A stretch of DNA of 64,000 nt, from contig OU452222.1 of assembly GCA_911728455.2 (NCBI GenBank), positions 372,001 through 436,000 on the forward strand, written 5' to 3'. The position numbers were made by a program, and so were the translations under genes. The DNA is from Marthasterias glacialis (lineage: Eukaryota; Echinodermata; Asteroidea; Forcipulatida; Asteriidae). This document shows, one piece after another, positions 24,986-37,300 of this stretch (the stretch's first letter is position 1; each line of letters opens with the position of its first letter). The notes below the pieces were generated by a model. The model saw nothing but the letters and a program-made list of their open reading frames with translations, ran no database searches and was not told the origin of the DNA.

Positions 24986-27900
24986 CTATCTCCATCGCAA
25001 TGATCTTGAGGGCGCTCTTTCAATCAGCCAATAGTTCCCAGGTACGACCAAACAGTTGATGTCAAACCTTGTGTTTCGTACAATGCCGAAGATATAAGCC
25101 CTGATGTTAGAAGTACATGTGACAAAGTCCATAGCAGCATCCTCATCCTAAACAAAAGACCAACAAAAGTTTCCTCAAAAAATATATTTTTTAGACATTC
25201 AGTTGTTAAAAGTATCAACAACGCGGTTATATATTTTGTAACCTGTACTCAATTATCTCTAAAGGAATCTGTGAATGTTCTTCACTTTTGTTTTATGCAT
25301 CAGTTTACATCTCTCGCCCAACAGGGACAAAATTCTCTTCCATAAAACTTGCCTTATGCTCCTCATGAACACAGAAAGTTGATATTAGCCTGGGTTTCTG
25401 ACATACCTTATCCCACATTAACTCTCCTCTTTCTTTGTACAGTTGTTTGAGAGATTCCAGGCTATCTTTGAACATACTGACACACTCCTTAATACTCAGC
25501 TGTTTCTGGTCATGTAACACAATGTTCTGTTGGCTCTGTTCCAGATCTGTTTGAAAATAAATGATGGTGAACCATCAAACTGCCTCGTCAGGTTTCAAGT
25601 GCATTAAATTTGTTATCACAACTTGTTCAATTTTTCTGTTAGCAAACTGCATGCTGTGAGTCAGGAATGCATTGGTAAAATAACTTAACAAAATTGATCA
25701 AGACAGTCTGCACTTGACTAACGTGTACTTGTATGTCAAGAGTTTGTAGTATAATTGTAAAAATGACTTGTATTTGCTTTTAAAGCTCATGACTAAGACA
25801 CAGATGAAGAACATTAAGGAATTTACTAAAATGACTTGCATTTTGATTTGATCTTAGTATTTGAAATATTTCAACTGACATTCTTCCTGAGGTAAATTTT
25901 CCCTAATCAATGGGACTGGTGGCCGCCGCTTTGTCCAAAGTTTATCCATTGATAAAAGGTACTTGATGTCATCATGAAACAACTATTGAAATCAAGGTTA
26001 ACAATACTGTCACTAATTTTTTTAATGGACATATTTATACAATTTTTTTTCCTTTGATCATACTTTAAAGGCAAAGTATACCTTTGGTTTTTGGAACCGT
26101 ACATTTGCCTCAATGCTATATAATTGTAGAAATATGCCATAAAACTAACCTGTGTAAATTTCAGTTCATAAGGTGGCAGCGTTTTGGAGATATCACCAAA
26201 AATCTGGAGCGGTTGTGTTCACGCAGAAGAAGTTTATCCGTCATTGGAATACACATTCTGAGAAGCGTTACGGCCATAACGCTTCTCAGATTCAAATTTT
26301 GGGGGGATAAAAAGTGATGTATTTTTCCATAACTGCAGTACTTCGAAGTGAAACGTTTCTCAAAATGCATTATACTATCCAAAGCTGCTGTACTTCTTAC
26401 CAAGTGAGTTATTATTGCCATACATTTTCAGAGTCATTACCAAACGTATACAGACCCTTTAAATAAGGACAGCACAAAGTCTACACAATAAAACTGGGAA
26501 TAATTACTTTGTATATATACCACACACAAAGATCCTTGTCATTTGATTGGTGGAACACACGTCAGGTGTCATCCATTCTTATGGACAGGCGCCCATCTAA
26601 TATGGATAATTATTGGATGCTTCACAGCGTTGTTTCCAAACTAATCATTCCCCGTCCATTTTTCAATACGAGGCAAGGTCGTGTCACGACAGACAAGGCT
26701 GGTATCTACATGGAGTTGTCCACATTGTACACAAGTTTTTTAAATAAAACTTTCAGCGTGTGGGCTGGACGATTTTCCGCATCTATTTCGTGTTTATGAT
26801 GAAAACATTTCAAATTAAAAGGATTGATGTATGAGTTATATAAAAAACATACTGAATGCATTTGTTCATGTATTATCAAAGAATATTATAATTACTTGGT
26901 AAAATAGTCCAGATTATATTCTGCGACAATGCACTCATATGCATCCAATATTTGTATAGTATTTCTTGAGATAGTACCACTGTAGAAATTACATAAAGAT
27001 AATTAAATACTTCTTGTAAACTAATTGAAGGAAATCAAAAAGATGTAGTTCAATTATCTAACAACTTGGCATTAAAAATAAATATATATAACAAAGAAAT
27101 TCCAAGAATTAAAGTTGGATATGGTCTACTACTGCCACTTGGATTAAATTCTGTCTTGATTCCTTATAACTGACCTTTTTAAATAATTTCTGTGCATTAT
27201 AATCAGTTGACTCCGCCCATCCTCTTGTAGAGGTTCTTTCCATTGAACTCAAACCATCATTTGGTTTATCAGAGTTCATGGAAGCTTGACCTGCATCACC
27301 AGAAGCCTCAGGGTCAGCCGTGTCTGGAGAAACATCCTGGTCTGGATCCTCCTCACCAAATAGCTGACTGTATCATTCAAGAGAAATCAAAGAGTACATT
27401 CAGTGTAGCCAGTCTCTGCCTTACTGAGGCTCAAACGCAAATGACTACACAGTCAGATTTACTGTTTACCTTGTTTGCTAAAATAAAGATTCTTGCAAAT
27501 ATTTTCATTGTTTCTATCTTTAACCCTTCAAACCAAAATCAATCCAAATCGAAACTGACGTTTCTTCATTATCTTCTTTTCACAGGTACCTTCAGACCTA
27601 AAGGCACTTTTGAGGGTTTGTTGGTTTCATTACCGGAAAAATATAATAGTAATAATAGTTTTATAATTCAAAGTCCAGCAGATAGAAAGTGTTGTGTTCC
27701 TCTAGTATGGTATACACCAATCTAGTTTAGTTTAGGTCATCTTCTTATGTCCTGCACCAATGTTTACTGCCATTACAGGGATGCATTTACACTTGCTTGG
27801 TGATTTGTATATTTGTGTCAACATCAATGTTAGTATTTTTATTAAAGTGTCTTGCTCAAGGATACAAGTGTCGTGACTGGCCAGGCTGGGATTCAAACCC

Positions 27901-30900
27901 ACATTATGTAAACTACAGAACTTAAGTTCAGCAGACCAGACCACTCGGCCAAGACACTCCACAATTGGTTGGAGATGCTTAAATCATGCATAGAAAAATG
28001 AATCGAGTCTAATGGATGGAACACTGCCTAGCCAGTAATAAGGGCTTCTGATTGTCACTTGGATTTGTCTATTTGGTAACAAACTAAATCTGATCTCTTT
28101 TTCACATATTTGGCACCTATAATGAAGTTACTTACTTAAACAGATGCTTAGCCCAGACAATGCAATGAATAGGTTCTGAAGGAGTGTTACGAATCGTACA
28201 ACCAGGATAAGATTTCTGAGCTTGCTGTGGTCCACACTCATAGCACTCTGTTAATCCCTGAGAATTACAAGGTAATATCAATATTTAAAAAATGGCTTTA
28301 GAATGCATAAAGATTATACAAACTGCAATACATGTATGTGATGTTTTCCTGCAAAATCAGAAGAAAATTGGCACAGGTCATAATAGAAAAGGCCATGATT
28401 TAGTAACACATTTATACAGCAACCTTGCATTGTAATATCAAATTGCAATAAAAGTGTTTAGACTCTACCTACAACTCACATACAACCCCTGTCCAGACCA
28501 GCACATCACATTGTACTTTACTTAGCCTATGTTTATACAACTATGATGTAGGTCAAGCTGATACATAGGGCATACAGTAATGAACAATTTGAATCTGCCT
28601 GCTAATACAAAATAACAATTTCTTTAAAATCACCTTTTTGTGGCATTTGGAGATTTAAAGCCCCACCTCAGCATTGGTGAGAAAAAAAGAACATAAATGT
28701 TCACAGATTTACATCCTTACATGGTATGAAGATAATGACAGCAGAAAACTTTCCTGGAAATGTTTCTACCTAAAGTGGTATCGTTTTTAAATAATCAATG
28801 AAATAAGATCCAAAATCAATTTTCATCTCGTGTGAGACCAAAACTCTGCCTAAGAATGTGTATAAAAATACTGAATACATTTTTACCGTTTCCTTGCAAA
28901 TGAAACAACGAAATGAGCTGACATTTTCACAGTTTGGTTTTATTACAAATATCTTGATTTGTGCAAAGAATGGAAGCATTTACAGTCAGTTTACCAATGT
29001 TGAGCTGGGGCTTTAAGTGTTTCAGGTTGAATCTACGTACCTTCTTTATGACAGACACCTGTCCTAGATAACCCCCTGACCCACTCTCGATTAATGGAAC
29101 ATCTGCTGCTAAACACATTCTGTTGACATGGTTACGAGCGGCTGTAAACAAAAATTATCATTTAGACAACAACTTTAGTTCACAAACATCACATTCAGTT
29201 TAAAAGAATAAATAACCAGAATTTTTTAGGTTCCCTACGTTTTTGTTTTACTTTTACCTGCAAAACAATTGATTGTAGTAAAAAACAAACCTTTATTGTC
29301 CAGTGCATTCATGACTAGTGTGAACTGCATGTAAAACTCTCTGTTGTACTCAAGGCTAGTAGGGAAAAACAATTGATAAAAGATATTTTTGTAAGTATTT
29401 ATCAACACTCGTAAAACAAAAATGTAAAGTAAAATTGATTTCTTTATTACTAGTTTACTATACTAAATAATTCAACAGAAGGTAATAACGAAATAACCTT
29501 CTGATAAAAAGCAATATATGAGGCGTGCACTATAAACTATGATTAGTAAACTTGGGTGAATTAAAAGCCATACATGTATTTGACCCATCGTTTCAGGGAC
29601 AAAATCAACTGTACAAAAACATGAAGGGAAAAGAAGGACTGTGTGTGCGTGTACACTAAGTCAATGACATACTCACTTGGTAATACTATCATGTCTTGCA
29701 TCTATCTTAGCATTAGGATTAAATCGGAGAGCACTTTCCTTTGCAACCTTAATTAAACAAGAACAACAACAGATATTAAATGATTTAGCCTTACTAGGTC
29801 TCTCTTGCAATCGCAGTTAAGATTCAGAACAATTAAGATTGGGAACTGAAAAATACCTACTACCAATCGTAAACATTCAAGCTAGCTACAGTTTAAGTGT
29901 AAACAAAGGAATTATTTGGTATGAACTGGAAGTATTAGGGAAAGGGTTTGAAATACATTCAGGAAAGGGTTTAAAATACAAGTTAAGTGCATGTACAAGG
30001 TGGTGTATGAAATGTTTAATGTGTTGATCTGATGTAGTTGACACGATACAAATCTGGCCATTTTGTCACCACTATAACAACCAAATCATTAACTTTACAT
30101 TATGTACTACATGACTAGTTAACATCAAATAAAACTCATTATACATAAAGGCAAGTCAAGGTAGTTTTAATTTATAGACATCAACAAACACAAAATACTG
30201 TTTAAGAAAAGCAAGTGACTTCATTTATATTAAATATCTGATGTCCAAATAAAGCCTCACAAAGAAACAAGAAAAACTCACCTGAGCTTTTGAATGTCCG
30301 ACATGTTTTTTGTGAAACAGAAATTGTCTGTTCAGGTTGCTTACATCTATTGTATCCAAATCAACCTGTTTCAATAAAAAACAAACAATGATCAATTGGG
30401 TATTAGATATAAAGCTTCTCTACATTGTGAACAAAATTACAAGAGTTGTTTTCTTCTATTTTCACCTAATGGTGGAAGCTGAAAAAATGTCCTAAAATAC
30501 TCTTTGAATTTTTTAAATATCTGCAATAACTTTCAGTGAAAACTATACTTAAATTAAAATGCAGACTTGTACAAATGGCCCTGAACATAATGTACTTTCT
30601 GTGTTAAGTTTCTATATGCACATGCACCAAAAATGCATAGCTTGCAAGGTAGACGGCGACGTGTAAGTTCAAAACTTTCTCCAAGCCGACGATACCTGTT
30701 TAAAAATTAAACCATCATCGGTGCTTATGTTTATTCATGCGCATGACCATGAGCACTGATTTGCCGAACATCAGCAAGGCCAATCTAGTCTTTCATGTCT
30801 TTTTCGCGTCAATGCAGCAGGTGCAAACTGATTAGCAAAATACAAATGATTATTTGCCCTTAAAAAGGTTAGTATTACTTCAACAGCCAAAGTACAGGAG

Positions 30901-31989
30901 GGAAGCTAAGAGGTACGTGGAAACAGTTAGTTGGTTAAAATACAGCGCCGCACCCGTTAGGTTTCGGTGCGGCGGATTGGGGGATGAGCTGCACAAAAGA
31001 TAGACTTGGACGTGTGGCTAAGGATTCAACCGATGTCAAAAATCCTTGCCACACTAGTGAGCTATAGTTAGTAGTATGATCACGGATAGCCCCACTAGTG
31101 TGGCAAAGATTTTTGACATCGGTTGAATCCTTAGCCACATGTCCAAGCCTATCTTTTGTGCAGCTCGTCCCCCAGTCCGCCGCACCGAAACCTAACGGGT
31201 GCGGCGCTGGATTTTAACCAACTAAATGTGTCCACGTACCTCTTAGCTTCCCTCCGGTACTTTGGCTGTTGAAGTTACTAACCTTATTAAGGGCAAATAA
31301 TCATTTGAATTTTGCTCAAAATTACTCCACACAAATAGATGTCGGCTAGCGATCGGGGCCATTTTGATTACCCAGAATGCAATGCCATCACGAAATCACG
31401 GGTGGCGCGAGAGTATAAAAACAATTTCAGAATGGAGTCAGAAAAAAGTGCAAGTACCACACTATGCGTGCATGCAACCGATCCCATGCATAGATTTGGT
31501 GCATGCACTTTTTCGGACTCCATGCATTTTGTATTCTAATCTAAGCTGTTTCATTAGCTGTAGCTGTCACGTGAAACAGCCGCTGAATTGTTTTTGCACT
31601 CTCGTGACTTCGTGAGGTACGTGGACACATTTAGTTGGTTAAAATCCAGCGCCGCACCCGTTAGGTTTTGGTGCGGTGGATTGGGGGACGAGCTGCACAA
31701 AAGATAGGCTTGGAGTTTGGACGTGTGGCTAAGGATTCAACCGATGTCAAAAATCCTTGCCACACAGTGGGGCTAGATCACGGAATGATAACAATAGAAG
31801 TATATCTATTTGTTGATTCGAAATGATGAAAGCTTCTGTTATTACCAACACAATGTCTTGGAATCCAGTGAGTACAAGATTCTTTAGGAGTTCACAACCT
31901 ATTCCTCCTGCTCCTACCACTAAAACACGACAAGCTGACACCATTTCAGCCACATCTTCCGGCAAAACTCCTCTGATGCCAGCCGCCAT
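24986..31989 (-). CDS. UBA2: SUMO-activating enzyme subunit 2, truncated/chimeric
   Basis: Ten phase-consistent minus-strand exons: 31989-31846, 30365-30282, 29747-29677, 29355-29291, 29141-29041, 28257-28136, 27367-27175, 25982-25880, 25546-25407, 25147-24986. UBA2 pairs with SAE1 to adenylate SUMO and carry it as a thioester in the nucleus. Visible hallmarks are the GAGGIGCE nucleotide loop (26-33), [22 protein letters not shown], a zinc-binding CYEC (160-163), the catalytic Cys175 in [12 protein letters not shown] and [14 protein letters not shown]. After RFDI (~residue 371) the frame runs into duplicated sequence and stops 23 codons later, for 394 residues against about 640 in vertebrates. 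Lost are the rest of the adenylation domain, the second zinc cysteine pair, the ubiquitin-fold domain and the C-terminal tail. A functional E1 is unlikely from this copy. An intact copy may lie left of the window. Confidence 0.92.
26065..26462. mobile_element. TTAA-flanked MITE in UBA2 intron
   Basis: The ends read TTAAAGGCAAAGTATAC and GTATACAGACCCTTTAA, so TTAA is duplicated at both sides, as in piggyBac-type insertions. It contains a perfect 32-bp palindrome centred near 26276. It lies in the intron between UBA2 exons 7 and 8. Confidence 0.65.
27849..27962 (-). repeat. Class II tRNA-derived SINE
   Basis: On the minus strand GTCTTGGCCGAGTGGTC (A box) and GGGTTTGAATCCCAG (B box) are spaced as in a long-variable-arm tRNA such as Leu or Ser. 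Pairing at the ends is poor, so it is read as a SINE fragment in the UBA2 intron between exons 6 and 7. Confidence 0.55.
28655..29016. mobile_element. TTAA-flanked MITE in UBA2 intron 5
   Basis: The terminal inverted repeats are TTAAAGCCCCA and TGGGGCTTTAA, extended imperfectly by CAGCATTGGT/ACCAATGTTG. TTAA occurs at both edges. It is non-coding. Its right edge is only 25 bp from the end of UBA2 exon 5. Confidence 0.65.
30839..31320. mobile_element. Foldback element in UBA2 intron 1
   Basis: There are two inverted arms of about 220 bp, 30839-31060 and 31095-31320, around a ~35-bp loop. They share AGCGCCGCACCCGTTAGG and TCAACCGATGTCAAAAAT. The arms are slightly diverged. A third partial arm lies at 31613-31770. 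No transposase was seen. Confidence 0.8.
31613..31770. mobile_element. Third arm of the foldback family
   Basis: It matches the left arm of 30839-31320 in direct orientation (AGCGCCGCACCCGTTAGG onward), with a small insertion near 31715. It lies 76 bp beyond the donor of UBA2 exon 1. The intervening 31321-31612 holds smaller inverted repeats, for example ATGGAGTC near 31432 with GACTCCAT near 31516. Confidence 0.75.
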
Positions 31990-32351
31990 CTTCACAGCTT
32001 TTTAGAAAGTCGACACACCGCCCTCTTCTGTTCAATGAAAGAGGAGAAAAAATGAGAGCAAAATGTGGTGAGAAAAATAGCGCCCTCTTACGTTGTAATT
32101 TAGCCTGGAAACCTTCGTTGGTGGGGGGGGGGGGGTGCATCCCACTATAAACATGAACTACAAGGCCAATAGCAATCAATGCTATTTTGAATAAATATTC
32201 AAAATACGCGAAGTACGATAAGTATTCAAAAATAATTTGAAGTCTCACGATCTCTTGAAATTAATAAAGAACATTTTTAATCCTCCAAAGAAATTGCTTT
32301 CCAAAAATGTGTGATTCCTTTGCCCATTTGAAATTCTGCAAGGCTAGGTAT

Positions 32352-32732
32352 TAATGCTCACTTTTCCAACATTGTTTATCCTTTTTTTTACAGTGATTTA
32401 GGCCTACATTACATACAAAATAACAGACGGGTGGCTACATAATAGTCGTCCGACGCCGGTAGTGCATCGCTAAAAAAAAAAACTCTTTTTAGTAGAATTC
32501 TGTTAAATTATGAAACAGAGATGTGATTTAAATTAATGCCACAACATACTACTTTAAATAAAGGGGCTGATTAACTAATTTATCACTTAACAAAAGTAAA
32601 ATCGACTGTTTTTGAACTCACTCTGTGTCACGGCCTATCTCTTTACATGTATTTTGCCATCAGCTTTATGGCGTTATACGCAATAGGGGGTCTCGTAACT
32701 ATCTGTTAACAATGTCACGCAATCGGTCTATT
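32352..32732 (+). mobile_element. Fragment of the Tnp2-transposon 3' region
   Basis: It resembles 3394-3755, downstream of the intact transposase, with insertions and deletions. The open stretch 32710-32900 ends at a CAG|gtaaat donor and may be an exon of the transposon's second gene. It lies in the 2.4-kb gap between the divergent UBA2 and oxidase genes. Confidence 0.5.
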
Positions 32733-33593
32733 GTCGTTCAAAATGTAGTGATGCATGAAGGGAGTCATTGTACTGCTGATCAGCATCAGTGCAATGTCCA
32801 CAATCACAATACGTACACACAGTCAAGATATGATAATGTGAACGATAAGTCCTCTTCTTTCCAAACCAAAATTGTCAGAAGAATAAAACTATTCACTGCA
32901 GGTAAATTATTAATGTTGTAATCGACCCCTGTTTTTAGTACAAGGCAAAGAATGACAATAATCAGTTCCAATGGATTTACTCCATATTGCTACATTACCG
33001 ACTATTATTGATAGAAGTAAAATATTTCGTAAACACGAAGAGGTATTCAGTACGGTATGGGGTTATTAAAATAGGTCAGGAGGGGAAATGGTCCAATGAG
33101 CATTGTGTATACGAATTCCGTGTTATACATTAACCCATCCCAGTGCCTTTACTTTGGGTTCAAGCGCTGGGACCAAGCGAAAAACTAAGGTCTTAGCATA
33201 ACATTAACCCTGACACAAAAATTATATTAGCATTATATTAGAATACGTAGCAAAATAATTTTCTACGGTGCAACCTACGATGCTTCGGCCTATTAGATAA
33301 CAAGCCAAGTTGCCCGATCTGAAGATGGAGCGGTCGGTTTTGGGTGAAATGAAGGGGGGGGGGGGATGAAGGGTATAGATAGTTGGGGTATACAGTGGCT
33401 AGTCTAATCTGACGCAAGCCTACCATCATGAACCAGCAACATCTCCATCGTAGTTTAGGTGGTTTTAAAGTATTATTGTTGAGGTCTTTTATGGATTTTG
33501 GAGCAGTTAATTGTCACTCCCTGTTTTTGAAATTTGAATTTGTAACAGAGTATACCAACAAATACATGAGCGTCACTCGGTCTGACCCTATAC

Positions 33594-33790
33594 ACAGCGG
33601 CGGCACTACGGAAGGGGGTGGGGGGGGGCAAATGCCCCCAGTTACTTTTTTGCCCCCCCCCAGTTCCCGCCTCAATTTTTCGCCTAAGCCCGAAATTGAG
33701 TTTAACTGCCTTTCAGCAATACAAAATTACACTTAAATATTTTTGTTTGCCCACCTAAAGTTAAGCTTGCCCCCCCCCCCCCAGATTGGC
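33594..33790. repeat. Homopolymer G/C-rich repeat, hAT-MITE-like
   Basis: It starts CAGCGGCGGCACTACGG and holds long G and C runs as in the hAT MITEs at 10455 and 22028. No target duplication was found. The following 33840-34110 is GC-rich with several overlapping frames but no recognisable gene. Confidence 0.35.
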
Positions 33791-34380
33791 AGATCAAGAA
33801 TAATACAGCACCTAAGGGAAAACAGAGGGAGTGTGTGCGAAACACTGAATGGTCCTGAACGACGGCCGCTGCATGACAAAAAGCACTGAATAATGCGGAC
33901 AATTCGGCGATTTGCCCGTGACGCGAAAACGACATCTCCGGCGGAGCCGGAAGGGCGACGACGACACCCTCTGGATTTTTTCCGATATGTGGGTACCCCT
34001 CCCGAGCCGCGGGACCCAGCCGTTCCAGACGCTATGTGCGACACACATTTGAGGCTATGTGCGACAAACATATGAGGTTTCGCTCGGTCCTTGCTCTATG
34101 GTCATCCCCAGAAAAGGGTACAACACATAAACGACCTTTGGCACTTTATGAATACACACAAGCTGAACCACGTACTGGGATATCAGGTAGGCCTACTGCG
34201 GACCACCAGACAGGTTGAATAGGTGTGGACATTTATTTTCACGAACAGCCACTTATCTTTATGTGCACGATACCACCCAATCTAAAACAAGAACAACTTC
34301 ACCGTGAATCGCTACAACTATACGGTATATTACCAACATTAAGACCAGTATTTAGAAGTCCGCAGAATTCAGAGTACACG

Positions 34381-37300
34381 ATGGCTGGAGAAGAAGAGAA
34401 ATGGTTCGAGTATATTGTAGTCGGTTGTGGGGGAATCGGCAGTGGTGCTGTCTACTGGTTGTCAAAAAGAGCTGGATCAAGTAAGTGACCTGATAAAAAA
34501 AATAATAGTATACAAAAGAAAGAAAAAATAATAATAATGCTAATAATCTCTTTATCCCTAGATGCAAAAAAAAAACAAAAAACAAACAAACATTTATTAA
34601 AATAATTTATTTATGATGAAAGCCCCACTCGGTGATCTGGTGCACAATGTTTGCATCGTTATAACTCCTAAATAAAACTTTTAAAAGTTTTCTAACAAGG
34701 TATAACAGCCGCTAAGCGAAGAGTCAGAATGTATGGACACGCCCATGGGCGTGAACCTAGTATCCCTGATTGGGCTTGGGGACAAAACAATTTCTGAAAT
34801 GTTCCAGAGATTCCCCCAAGTATACATAAACTTTCCCGGTTTGGTGAAGCAACGTTTGTTTGCACTACCATAACACAGTTGTTTTTACTGCACAGTGTTA
34901 AAAGCTACCGAAATACATTTCTCCAGCAATATACAAACCTCAAAATTTTTTATGTTGTATATTATGCATTTTAAGGCGACTCTGAAAATTTTATAAAATA
35001 ACTTCAGTTTTCTCTTTTAAAAGAGGTTCTAGGTCTGGAGCAGTTTAAGTTGGGGCACCACAATGGCGGTTCCCAAGATCACTCAAGAATCATGTAAGAG
35101 ACAAAAGAGATCATCAATGTAATCTAAGGAGGTGTTTGGCGTGTGAAGCACACACAATGCCCTGTTGTCTTATATGGTTAAAAAAAATAATAATAAAAAA
35201 AAAATCCCCTAGTTCATAAACGATCCGACTGAGGAAATATATTCCACACACCACTTTGGGATGCATTTTTTTCTATCACGACATCATTTCATACAGAGTT
35301 CTAGATTTCTCAGTCATAGATTGGGGTGCAAAAGACACAATTGTTAGATTGATTTGTTGATTGAATGATTTGTTGATTGAATGATTTGTTGATTGATTGA
35401 TTGATATTATTTATTTATTTATAATTATTATTATTATTATTTTTTTTTTTTGGGGGGGGATGGGGGGGGGTGGGGTGCTTTTGATGTATTGAACCACTCA
35501 TTTTTATGATCTCATTTGGGGGCAAGACGGGAAGTCGTTCTGACCCCCCCCTCCCTCCCCATCATTTGCGCCACGGATAAAAGTGTCCTTGGATTGGCGC
35601 AGTTTGAGTTGGCGCATTGCAATGGCGTTTCCCAAAACCATTTTGAGAATGATGTTGAGTCGATGCAAGATAAAACGAACCCCAGCTTTTTACGGTTGCA
35701 AACGACTGTAGGTTTCATTGACTACCTGCATAATATATATTGTAAACATTCCATAGCAAGTGGACTATTTCTTGATGGAATCAGTTATAGTAATAAAAAC
35801 TAACATAGCTTGGGCAACCTAAGCAATAAAAGTTAATTAAAATAATACGTCAATAAACCATAAACCACTGGTATTGCTCAGCCGTGTCTATTTTTCATTT
35901 ACAACCAAAAATTTGCTCTGCCAATTAAAATGATTCTTCTTTTGGAGGTTACGGTGGTGGGAGGAGTGGATGGCGCGAGTTGGGGGCGGGGCTTATTGGT
36001 GTCTTCATACAAACTATGGCTTTTTAAAGTTACTGTTTTAAATCTTTTGCAAACAATGTGATGTCATGAATGGCATCATCTATAGTGTTTAAATACCGGT
36101 ACATAATTTACTCATAGAGCAAGTTTGTAGCGTTCGGTACGAGGGAAACGTATAATATAAAATCAACCTTGAAAATAAAACCAAATAACGCATGCGCATT
36201 TTGATACACAGGCTGAAACTAAGGGAACAATCTTTCAACACAGCTAAAGGCAGTTATATATGATTTTAATATACCGTTTTTCTAACCTTTGATTGTAGCC
36301 GTCTGTCATACAGTGATCACCAGTATACAAGGCTAGCTTCCGGGGCCTACTCATGCTGGCATGAGGTTGAGGAGGAGTCTGGCTTACAGCTAGTCTACAA
36401 GACCGGGGGCATCAACTTTGGTAAGAAGGGTGGCATTGGGGAAGATATCGTCAACCGATATGCAGAGTCCATGGATGAATGCGGGATTCAGTAAGTTAAC
36501 CATAATTATGTTATTGTTCCATTAATTAGTTGATACAAGTCTCGCAATTTCGAACATCTTTTGAGAACCTTAGGTTTCGCGAATATTGATTATCATCTAG
36601 TATAATAATTATAACAACAATAAGTATGGATTTAAAAAAATTGTTATAAAATGAACAATAACGAAGTATAAAAGAAAACAAAATCGCCCAACGTTAATAA
36701 ATGGGACCAAAGTTCGAAAAAACGCCAGACTTAAAAAGCCTATAAATAAACTTGTGAACATTAAATAGTATGACATTTTGTGACTGGGCTGGGTTTTAAA
36801 ATAAGTCTCTGGTTCATACTTGGACGAGTTGACTCAATTTTATTTTCATAGGTACGAGCGACTCGATGGTTTCCGTCTGAACGAACGCTATCCACAGTTC
36901 ACAGCCAGTGATAAGTACGTCGCAGTGTATCAACAAGGCAGCGGATTAGTTGATGCTGCATTAGCTAACGCTGTACATATACAACTGGCGAGAAAGTATG
37001 GTGCTACTATCCTAGAAGAGACCAAAGTTGAAGGAATGAAGAAGATAAAAGATGGCACCATCCAGGTATGTATTCAAGAAGATATAAGAATCCCCTTCTT
37101 TATGAACTCTCAATGCATCGAAAAACCTCATTCTAGATGTCAACTCAATAACCGGTGGGCCGGTTGGAACGCATCTTCTTTTGACTTCGCCCTAATTCTT
37201 AACAACTTTCACAACAAAAATTAGTAATTATCCACAATGAATAGATAAAGCAAACATGAAAGTCTTCTTGCGACCAACCACAGGTTGTTACCAACCGTGG

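Larger units (their letters stand above)
9668..25058. repeat. Segmental duplication, copy A
   Basis: This 15.4-kb segment is near-identical to 38639-51002 in the same orientation. It begins inside what in copy B is the last exon of the oxidase gene (38504-38666). It ends 3 nt into the coding match of a UBA2 exon, where copy B instead continues into the INTS8 3' flank. Large differences from copy B are the expanded minisatellite (12811-15641), a 156-bp MITE (20089), a 1027-bp foldback element (20479) and absence of the copy-B elements at 42364 and 46218. It holds one full aldolase-family gene. Confidence 0.95.

Noticed and set aside
24580-25023. Tyr/Pro-rich repeat protein on the minus strand
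   Set aside because: The 31-bp minisatellite gives repetitive open frames in all three phases; none has other support.
27243-27725. 160-codon plus-strand open frame as a gene
   Set aside because: It is antisense to UBA2 exon 7 (27367-27175) and shows no family resemblance.
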